Source: Candidatus Avimonoglobus intestinipullorum (GTDB lineage Bacteria; Bacillota; Clostridia; UBA1381). Taken from it: a stretch of 10,766 nucleotides of DNA. The stretch spans positions 1 to 10,766 of the forward strand of contig DVND01000015.1 of assembly GCA_018714645.1 (NCBI GenBank). The letters are read 5' to 3'. The position numbers were made by a program, and so were the translations under genes. Below, piece by piece: positions 1 to 5,057 of this stretch; the stretch's first letter is position 1, and each line of letters begins with the position of its first letter. Below the pieces are notes generated by a model that saw only the letters and a list, made by a program, of their open reading frames with translations, was not told the origin of the DNA and did no database searches.

Positions 1-121
1 TGATTTTGTCAATCAGTATGGATACAACAAGTATTTGGAAAAAACGGAAATCAAAGTCGCGACGCTGTTTAATGATGCCGGGATTATCGGCGCGGCGCTG
101 GCGGCGAAAATGTTTGCATAA
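1..121 (+). CDS. glcK: ROK-family glucokinase, C-terminal end (partial)
   Basis: Only the last 39 residues are present, read from base 2 to the TAA at 119-121; the start lies left of the window. The tail contains VATLFNDAGIIGAALAAK, which matches the end of ROK-family glucokinases (B. subtilis GlcK type), where a conserved N-D-A-G-x-I-G-A-A motif closes the sugar-kinase fold. These cytoplasmic enzymes phosphorylate glucose with ATP to glucose 6-phosphate. The catalytic and zinc-binding parts of the family lie upstream and cannot be checked here, so another ROK sugar kinase (fructokinase or N-acetylmannosamine kinase) is possible. The gene converges on manA, another hexose phosphate enzyme, and its stop codon's last base is the first base of the shared terminator stem. 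Confidence 0.72.
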   Translation, partial: DFVNQYGYNKYLEKTEIKVATLFNDAGIIGAALAAKMFA

Positions 122-147
122 AAAAGAGGGCGTTTGCCCTCTTTTTT
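121..147. terminator. Bidirectional intrinsic terminator between glucokinase and manA
   Basis: A perfect 11-bp stem (121-131 pairing with 136-146) encloses a GTTT loop. Its GC core is GAGGGC/GCCCTC, with an A-run on one side and a T-run on the other, so either strand's transcript ends in a hairpin followed by U residues. The convergent genes end inside it: the glucokinase TAA supplies base 121 and the manA stop codon (148-146) overlaps the other arm. One element can therefore terminate both transcripts. Confidence 0.92.
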
Positions 148-1084
148 ATACGTATGATAAAATCAGTTCTGCGTCTCCTTCCAGCGTATAATCCGCATCC
201 TGGGCGGGGATAAAGATGCTGTCGCCTTTATTGACAGTAAGAGTTGCGCCGTTATTAAGATGCAGCGTGCAGCCCCCATCCACTGCAATGAGGGAATGGA
301 AGCAGTCCGGAGTGATATGGAGCGTCTTTTTTCCGTTAAATTTGTGTTTTTCCACCGTGAAATAGTCGCAGCTTGCCAATGTGTTGCCCGCCGGTGTGTA
401 CGCCGGCGCGGGCGCCAATGTGGAAACCGCAATCGCCTGTTCGATGTGCAGGGGGCGGGTATTGCCGTCCGCATCCCTGCGGCCGTAGTCATAGACGCGG
501 TAGGTGGTATTGGAATTTTGCTGGATTTCACAAATCATAATACCCGCGCCGATCGCGTGTACGGTGCCCGCCTGAATAAAAAATACATCGCCTTTTTTGA
601 CCTTTACTTCATTCAGCACTTCCAGCAAGGTATTGTTTTCAATCCGTTCCCGGTATTCCTCCCGCGAAAGCCTGCGGTTAAAGCCGTAATAAAGGCTGGC
701 GCCTTCGTCACAATCCAGCACGTACCACATTTCTGTTTTCCCGTATTCGCCCTCGTGTGCCAATGCATAGGCATCGTCCGGGTGCACCTGGACGGAGAGG
801 GGGTTTTTCGCGTCAATCAATTTAATGAGAATGGGGAAATATGCGAATTTGAGCGCATTTTTCCCTAAAATGTTCCTGCCGCATTGTTCGATATATGCAG
901 ACAGCGTACATCCCGCATAGGGGCCGGTTGCGACAGTGCTCTGCCCGTCTTTATGCGTGGAAAGCTCCCAGCTTTCCGCCACAATATCCAAATCGGATTT
1001 TTTATTATAACAGGTTTTTAATTTCGTACCGCCCCACAGATAGTCTTTAAAGGCAGGCGTGAGCTTAATTGGGTCATTATTCAT
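146..1084 (-). CDS. manA: Mannose-6-phosphate isomerase, class I (short Bacillota form)
   Basis: Interconverts mannose 6-phosphate and fructose 6-phosphate in the cytoplasm, feeding mannose into glycolysis or supplying mannose phosphates for glycans. The 312-residue protein has the type I PMI cupin fold. The zinc site is visible: QVHP (Gln99, His101), the TEMWYV segment (Glu118) and GTVHAIGAG (His176), all at the usual spacing. The substrate-site stretch RVYDYGRRD follows at about 196-204. The length fits the short PMI form of Bacillota rather than the roughly 400-residue enterobacterial form. I chose the ATG at 1084: AAAGGA lies 10 bases before it, whereas the in-frame GTG three codons earlier (1093) would leave only one base after that site. 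It lies 23 bases downstream of rqcH on the same strand with no terminator between, so cotranscription is likely. Its stop codon lies in the terminator stem. Confidence 0.95.
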   Translation of the reverse strand: MNNDPIKLTPAFKDYLWGGTKLKTCYNKKSDLDIVAESWELSTHKDGQSTVATGPYAGCTLSAYIEQCGRNILGKNALKFAYFPILIKLIDAKNPLSVQVHPDDAYALAHEGEYGKTEMWYVLDCDEGASLYYGFNRRLSREEYRERIENNTLLEVLNEVKVKKGDVFFIQAGTVHAIGAGIMICEIQQNSNTTYRVYDYGRRDADGNTRPLHIEQAIAVSTLAPAPAYTPAGNTLASCDYFTVEKHKFNGKKTLHITPDCFHSLIAVDGGCTLHLNNGATLTVNKGDSIFIPAQDADYTLEGDAELILSYV

Positions 1085-1107
1085 ATAGTACACATCCTTT
1101 GTATTGT

Positions 1108-2850
1108 TTATTTATCCGTTTCCTGAAGGAGCGCAGGCGTCACATACAGGGTATTATAAGAATCGTAAATCACCATGCCCGGCTTCGCGCCGTTGGGCTT
1201 ATGCACATTTTTAATGATGGTATAATCCACCGGCACTTGGGACGAATCGCGCGCTTTGGAGTAATAGGCGGCCAGGGCCGCCGCCTCGCGGATGGTCCGC
1301 TCCGGGATATTTTTATCCGTTCCCAGCTTTATGATGGTGTGGGAACCGTGGATTTTCTTTGTGTGGAACCACAAATCCTGGGAATTGGCAAACCGCAGAG
1401 TCAGATAATCGTTCTGCGTGTTGTTTTTACCCACATAGATGTCAAAACCGTCGCTGCTGATGAAATGCATGGGCTTAGACGCTGCCTGCTGCTGTTTCCC
1501 TTTTTTCGCCTGCGTCCGCCGTTTGATGTAGCCCTGTTCCGTTAATTCCCGGCGGATGGCGTTTAAATCCGATTCCGTGGTGCAGTTTTCCAACAGGGCC
1601 AGCGTGGAGCCCAGGTACTCTATTTCCTCCAGCGTGTGCTCCATTTGCTTCGCCACCTCGATTTCAGCGGTTTTCGCCTTATTATAGCGCTTATAGTACC
1701 GCTGGGCGTTGCGGGAGGGGGACAGCTTCGGGTCCAGCTCGATGCAGACCGCGGGCGCACCGGGTTCATAGTAGTTTTCGACAGTGACACTTTTTGCTTT
1801 GTCCGTGATTTTATAGAGGTTTGCAGTCAGCAGATCGCCGTATATTTTGTATTGTTCCTTATTTTCCGCCTGTTTTAAGGTGCTTTGCTGGATGGCCAGC
1901 TTTTTGGAGAGCCGTTCCAGATTGGTGTGGAGCAGCTTTACCAAATCCGCGCTCTTCTGCCGTATACGGTCGGCGGAATCCTTGGCGGAGTAAAATACAT
2001 CCAGCAATGCATTCATGGAATCAAAGTTTTGGATTGCCGCTGTATCCTCATATTGCCGGATTGGGATGGCGCTGAAATCCAGCACCTTTCCGGAAGTGGC
2101 GTCGGTAATCATACAGGGGGAGAACACAGGGGTTTGCAATTGCGCCAGAAGGTTCTTTATACGTTCCTGTTGCGCAGCGCTCAAATCGGCGCACAATAGA
2201 TCGCAGCGCCCGCAGGCTTCATAGACAATTTCCCGCGCGGTGAGCGGGCTGATACCCGCAACTGAGGACAGCACCGCCTTATCGGCCCGCATGGACGCAT
2301 TTGAAAAGTCAGGCGCCGGCGCAGCATCCGAGAGCACAGCGGGCCGGTCCTGCGCCGGCGGGGGCGCATAGGGCAGCCCCGGCAGGATTTGCCGCACAGA
2401 GCTGACGGTGAAATCCACATGCTTGATGGAATCGATGATTTGATTGTTTTCGGAAACCAATATGATGTTGGAATGCCGCCCCATCAGTTCTACAATCAGC
2501 TTTTTAACCGTCAGATCCCCCAGTTCGTTATAGGATTCGATGTCAAACTGGATGATGCGTTCAAAATGGGGCTGCGTGACGGCGGCGACTTTGCCGCCCG
2601 CCAGGTATTTACGCAGCAGCATGCAGAACATGGGCGGCGCGGCGGGGTTTTCCTTTTGCGTGTTTGTAAAGTGCACGCGGGGATGCGCCGCGCTTGCGGA
2701 GAGGACGAGCCTGTAATGCTCCTGGTAAGCCCGGAAGCTGATTAAAATTTCATCCCGTTCCGGCTGGTGTATTTTATCTATGCGGGCCGACGCCAGCGCG
2801 GATTCCAGTTCCCGCACCAGGCAGCAGACCGCCAGTGTGTCCAATGCCAT
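1108..2850 (-). CDS. rqcH: Ribosome quality control protein RqcH (NFACT family, YloA/FbpA-like)
   Basis: RqcH binds the 50S subunit carrying a stalled peptidyl-tRNA and recruits tRNA-Ala to add C-terminal alanine tails that mark the chain for proteolysis; older annotations call it fibronectin-binding protein FbpA. The 580-residue length fits the family (B. subtilis YloA about 570). In order: NFACT-N domain (1 to about 180) with the typical NELGDLTVKKLIVELMGRHS stretch from 108; a helix-hairpin-helix-like part near 195-235 (GISPLTAREI); a long charged coiled coil, about 285-440; a basic linker (444-460); and the NFACT-R domain (about 460-570) with DGFDIYVGKNN, DLWFHTKKIHGSH and NGAKPGMV. Glu97-Arg98 lie where B. 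subtilis has the functionally required Asp97-Arg98. The ATG at 2850 is preceded by GGAGG with a 7-base spacer. An in-frame extension to 3105 would run through the promoter into yicC and is not credible. Confidence 0.95.
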   Translation of the reverse strand: MALDTLAVCCLVRELESALASARIDKIHQPERDEILISFRAYQEHYRLVLSASAAHPRVHFTNTQKENPAAPPMFCMLLRKYLAGGKVAAVTQPHFERIIQFDIESYNELGDLTVKKLIVELMGRHSNIILVSENNQIIDSIKHVDFTVSSVRQILPGLPYAPPPAQDRPAVLSDAAPAPDFSNASMRADKAVLSSVAGISPLTAREIVYEACGRCDLLCADLSAAQQERIKNLLAQLQTPVFSPCMITDATSGKVLDFSAIPIRQYEDTAAIQNFDSMNALLDVFYSAKDSADRIRQKSADLVKLLHTNLERLSKKLAIQQSTLKQAENKEQYKIYGDLLTANLYKITDKAKSVTVENYYEPGAPAVCIELDPKLSPSRNAQRYYKRYNKAKTAEIEVAKQMEHTLEEIEYLGSTLALLENCTTESDLNAIRRELTEQGYIKRRTQAKKGKQQQAASKPMHFISSDGFDIYVGKNNTQNDYLTLRFANSQDLWFHTKKIHGSHTIIKLGTDKNIPERTIREAAALAAYYSKARDSSQVPVDYTIIKNVHKPNGAKPGMVIYDSYNTLYVTPALLQETDK

Positions 2851-2857
2851 GTTTATA

Positions 2858-2862
2858 CCTCC
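2858..2862 (-). promoter_or_regulatory. Ribosome binding site of rqcH
   Basis: GGAGG on the minus strand, 7 bases before the ATG at 2850. It fixes the rqcH start against the much longer in-frame upstream extension. Confidence 0.9.
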
Positions 2863-2864
2863 GT

Positions 2865-2885
2865 ACCGGCCGTATGCGCGCCGGT
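2865..2885 (-). promoter_or_regulatory. Leader hairpin just upstream of the rqcH ribosome binding site
   Basis: A 6-bp perfect stem (ACCGGC pairing with GCCGGT) with a 9-base loop lies in the presumed rqcH 5' leader, ending two bases before the GGAGG site. It lies inside the predicted transcript (start near 2894), so it could affect ribosome access or mRNA stability. No known riboswitch is recognised, the leader (about 45 bases) is too short for most, and there is no T-run for a terminator. Confidence 0.45.
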
Positions 2886-2900
2886 GTTCCTTTTGCAGAT

Positions 2901-2929
2901 AGTATACCATAAATTGCATTGTATTGGAA
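2901..2929 (-). promoter_or_regulatory. Predicted promoter of rqcH-manA (extended -10)
   Basis: On the minus strand TGGTATACT forms an extended -10 (TGn plus TATACT at 2906-2901). The -35 candidate TTCCAA at 2929-2924, with a 17-base spacer, matches TTGACA at only 3 of 6 positions, which the TGn motif may offset. Transcription would start near 2894, giving a leader of about 45 bases before the rqcH ATG. Confidence 0.65.
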
Positions 2930-2949
2930 GAAAATTTAAAAAAATTTTC
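2930..2949. repeat. Perfect AT-rich inverted repeat between the divergent promoters
   Basis: GAAAATTT (2930-2937) and AAATTTTC (2942-2949) are perfect inverted arms with an AAAA spacer. The element starts directly behind the rqcH -35 region and lies about 10 bases upstream of the yicC -35 region. It could act as an UP element for both promoters or as an operator. Because it is only A/T apart from the end G and C, chance is a real alternative. Confidence 0.5.
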
Positions 2950-2958
2950 AAATAGGTA

Positions 2959-2987
2959 TGTTCTTTTTTGCGGGAGTGTGATATAAT
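2959..2987 (+). promoter_or_regulatory. Predicted promoter of the yicC-remA-gmk-rpoZ-priA operon (extended -10)
   Basis: TGATATAAT (2979-2987) is an exact extended -10, TGn followed by the consensus TATAAT. The -35 position at 17-base spacing (TGTTCT, 2959-2964) is poor, as often seen when TGn is present. Transcription would start near 2994, so an ATG at 2998 would have almost no leader; this supports the GTG at 3019 as the yicC start. Confidence 0.75.
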
Positions 2988-3003
2988 AGATTGAATCATG
3001 ATA

Positions 3004-3013
3004 AAGTGGGTGA
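3004..3013 (+). promoter_or_regulatory. Ribosome binding site that sets the yicC start
   Basis: AAGTGGGTGA matches the full Shine-Dalgarno complement AAGGAGGTGA at 8 of 10 positions and ends 5 bases before the GTG at 3019. No comparable site sits at proper spacing before the ATG at 2998. Confidence 0.65.
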
Positions 3014-3018
3014 AGTGT

Positions 3019-3897
3019 GTGATAAAAAGTATGACCGGGTACGGCCGGTTTGAAACTGTGGAAGGCGGGAAAAAAATCGCGGTTGAGGTGAAGTCCGTAA
3101 ATCACCGCTATTCCGATTATACGATTAAAGTTCCGCGGTATTATAGTTTTTTAGAGGACAAGGTGCGTGAATTTGCGTCACATTATATTTCCAGAGGCAA
3201 GGTTGATATCTACATCGCCATCGAAAGCTACGAAGAAGCCGACAAGGAGATCATTTTGAATGAGGAACTGGCGGAAAACTATCTGAAAGCGCTGTATGCA
3301 CTCCGGGATAAATTCGGGCTGAAGGACGATATCACGGTGATGGGGGTTGCCAAATACCCGGACATTTTTAAAGCGGAGCGCAAGGAGGAGGATGAAGACG
3401 CCTTGTACGCCTTAGTGGAGCATGCGATGCAGCCCGCTTTTGAGATGTTTTCCTCCATGCGGGAACGGGAGGGTGAACGGATCCAGAACGATTTGTGCGC
3501 ACGGGTGGAGTACATGAAAACACTGGCCGAAAAAATTGATGCGCGTTCCCCGGAAACCGTGGCGGAGTATAAAGAAAAGTTATATGCGAAAATAAAAGAA
3601 TTGCTGGATGACCGGGATATTGACGAGAACCGGATTTTAACCGAGGTTGCGATTTTTGCAGATAAGGTGGCGGTCAATGAAGAGATTGTGCGGCTTTCCA
3701 GCCATTTTGACGAATTTTATGAAATTATCAACAGGAACGAACCGGCGGGACGGAAGCTTGATTTCCTGATCCAGGAAATCAACCGGGAGGTCAATACCAC
3801 CGGATCGAAGGCCAACGACATTGAAATTGCGAAAATTGTTGTGGAATTGAAGGGCGAAATAGAGAAGCTGCGGGAGCAGGTGCAGAACATTGAATAA
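3019..3897 (+). CDS. yicC: YicC/YloC family endoribonuclease
   Basis: YicC-family proteins are RNA-processing endoribonucleases; the E. coli member helps destroy the small RNA RyhB with polynucleotide phosphorylase, and the B. subtilis member is YloC. The 292-residue length is typical. It opens with the family signature IKSMTGYGR, followed by VEVKSVNHRY and the rest of the YicC N-terminal domain, then an acidic, helical middle. It closes with the DUF1732 domain, whose hallmark GRKLDFLIQEINREVNTTGS runs from residue 244. The GTG start places MTGYGR at the usual distance from the N terminus and has a matching ribosome binding site; the ATG at 2998 would add seven residues starting almost at the transcription start. 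It is the first gene of the rightward operon, 21 bases before remA. The substrate in this organism is unknown. Confidence 0.95.
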   Translation: MIKSMTGYGRFETVEGGKKIAVEVKSVNHRYSDYTIKVPRYYSFLEDKVREFASHYISRGKVDIYIAIESYEEADKEIILNEELAENYLKALYALRDKFGLKDDITVMGVAKYPDIFKAERKEEDEDALYALVEHAMQPAFEMFSSMREREGERIQNDLCARVEYMKTLAEKIDARSPETVAEYKEKLYAKIKELLDDRDIDENRILTEVAIFADKVAVNEEIVRLSSHFDEFYEIINRNEPAGRKLDFLIQEINREVNTTGSKANDIEIAKIVVELKGEIEKLREQVQNIE

Positions 3898-3918
3898 TGC
3901 CGGAAAGGAGCATGCGCT

Positions 3919-4185
3919 GTGAAGTTAATTAACATTGGGTTCGGGAATATGGTCGCGGCGAACCGCCTGGTTGCGATCGTCAGCCCGGAATCGGCGCCGA
4001 TCAAGCGGATTATCCGTGAGGCGGACGACAAGGGGCTGCTGATAAACGCCACCTACGGGCGCAGGACGCGGGCGGTCATTATTACCGACAGCGACCATGT
4101 GATTTTATCCTCCATCCAGCCGGAAACCGTGGCGAACCGTCTGGCTGAAAAGGAGGACGGGATGGGGGAAGATTTGGATGAGTAA
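3919..4185 (+). CDS. remA: Extracellular matrix regulator RemA (DUF370)
   Basis: RemA is a small DNA-binding regulator that in B. subtilis activates biofilm matrix operons and osmoprotection genes; it assembles into rings that wrap DNA. The 88-residue product is near full identity with the family core: INIGFGN, IVSPESAPIKR, ATYGRRTRAV, DSDHVILS and QPETVANRL. Arg16, Pro27 and Arg48-Arg49 correspond by position to B. subtilis residues Arg18, Pro29 and Arg50-Arg51, where changes are known to matter. Translation starts at GTG 3919, 8 bases after AAAGGAG (3904-3910). The stop overlaps the start of gmk, suggesting coupled translation. RemA is common in Clostridia with no known matrix operon, so its targets here cannot be assumed to be biofilm genes. 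Confidence 0.96.
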   Translation: MKLINIGFGNMVAANRLVAIVSPESAPIKRIIREADDKGLLINATYGRRTRAVIITDSDHVILSSIQPETVANRLAEKEDGMGEDLDE

Positions 4186-4774
4186 GGGTGCGTTGTTTGT
4201 GATTTCGGGGCCGTCCGGAACGGGAAAAGGCACCGTCTGCGCGGAGCTTTTGAAAACGGAGGATTTATTCCTCTCCGTCTCGGCGACGACGCGCGACCGC
4301 AGGACAGGGGAGACCGACGGCATTACGTACCATTTCACGACGGTGGAGCAGTTTAAGGATATGATTGTCAACGGGATGATGCTGGAATGGGCGGTGTACA
4401 ACGATAATTATTACGGGACGCCACGCCAAAGCGTTGAAAAAATGCTGGAGGAAGGCAAGGACGTGATCCTGGAAATTGAGCCGCAGGGGGCGTTAAAGGT
4501 AAAGGAAATGCTGCCGGAGGCCGTCTTGATTTTCATTGTCCCCCCTTCTATGCGCGAACTGAAAAAAAGGCTCACAGAACGCGGGCGGGAGGACATGGAC
4601 CAAATCATAAAACGGCTTGACGCCGCAAAATGGGAGTTTGAACAGGCATTTAAATACAACCACATCATTGTCAATGATGATTTAGAGGATTGTGTGGGGC
4701 AAATCAAGGGAATCATTGCAAAGAGGAAGCAGGATAATGCTTTTATATATCAATTGCTGAACGAGAATTATTAA
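4178..4774 (+). CDS. gmk: Guanylate kinase
   Basis: Phosphorylates GMP with ATP to GDP, an essential step in guanine nucleotide supply and in recycling cyclic guanine signals. The 198-residue protein has the P-loop GPSGTGKG at 11-18, the GMP-binding SVSATTRDRR segment (33-42), Tyr51, the Glu70-Trp71 pair and YYGTP (78-82), and the lid region near TERGREDMDQIIKRL (133-147). The ATG at 4178 overlaps the remA stop by 8 bases and has GGGGGA inside the end of remA with 7-base spacing. One mild departure: the usual I-D-x-Q-G-A motif reads IEPQGA (100-105), so the conserved Asp is Glu101 followed by Pro. This is probably tolerated, since everything else is intact. Confidence 0.97.
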   Translation: MSKGALFVISGPSGTGKGTVCAELLKTEDLFLSVSATTRDRRTGETDGITYHFTTVEQFKDMIVNGMMLEWAVYNDNYYGTPRQSVEKMLEEGKDVILEIEPQGALKVKEMLPEAVLIFIVPPSMRELKKRLTERGREDMDQIIKRLDAAKWEFEQAFKYNHIIVNDDLEDCVGQIKGIIAKRKQDNAFIYQLLNENY

Positions 4775-4779
4775 AGGAG
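4773..4779 (+). promoter_or_regulatory. Ribosome binding site that sets the rpoZ start
   Basis: AAAGGAG overlaps the last bases of the gmk stop codon and precedes the ATG at 4791 by 11 bases. An in-frame GTG at 4779 begins within this site, so it is not the start. Confidence 0.75.
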
Positions 4780-4790
4780 TGTTTTCAATT

Positions 4791-5033
4791 ATGATGATCA
4801 AACCGGGAATCAGTACGCTTTCAAAGTGCGTGGACAGCAGATATACGCTGGTCGCAATGGTGGCAAAGCGCGCCAGGATGATTGGAGAATCGGGAAAAGG
4901 GCTGGTGGAATGTGATTCCAAAAAGGCTGTTTCCATCGCAGTTGAGGAAATTGCGGCCGGGAGAGTCGGGTATATCCGCCCGCAGCCCAAGGAAAAGGAA
5001 CAGGCCGGGATAACAGAGCCGAAAAGCGAATAA
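4791..5033 (+). CDS. rpoZ: DNA-directed RNA polymerase subunit omega
   Basis: Omega is the small subunit that clamps the beta' C-terminal part and helps RNA polymerase assemble. The 80-residue product shows the family core DSRYTLVAMVAKRARMI (15-31) and KKAVSIAVEEIAAGRVGYI (44-62), with a short charged tail as in many Bacillota. I start it at the first of two adjacent ATGs (4791); the second, at 4794, is further from the ribosome binding site. It sits between gmk and priA, its usual place in this phylum. The coaBC gene that normally follows rpoZ in B. subtilis is missing: only 24 bases separate the stop from the priA start. Confidence 0.93.
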   Translation: MMIKPGISTLSKCVDSRYTLVAMVAKRARMIGESGKGLVECDSKKAVSIAVEEIAAGRVGYIRPQPKEKEQAGITEPKSE

Positions 5034-5044
5034 TCCGAGTTGCT

Positions 5045-5050
5045 GGAGGA
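5045..5050 (+). promoter_or_regulatory. Ribosome binding site that sets the priA start
   Basis: GGAGGA followed by a 7-base spacer points to the GTG at 5058. The in-frame TTG at 5040 lies upstream of this site and is rejected as a start. Confidence 0.85.
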
Positions 5051-5057
5051 CAAAGCT

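Noticed and set aside
260..868. 202-codon open frame on the plus strand inside manA
   Set aside because: It is antisense to manA, whose zinc-site motifs are intact, and shows no domain of its own.
2998..3018. ATG at 2998 as the yicC start
   Set aside because: It lies about four bases after the predicted transcription start with no ribosome binding site. The GTG at 3019 has one and fits the family N terminus.
2851..3105. In-frame N-terminal extension of rqcH by 85 codons
   Set aside because: It would translate back through the rqcH promoter and into yicC. The family N terminus and the GGAGG site both place the start at 2850.
5040..5057. TTG at 5040 as the priA start
   Set aside because: It lies upstream of the GGAGGA site, which correctly serves the GTG at 5058.
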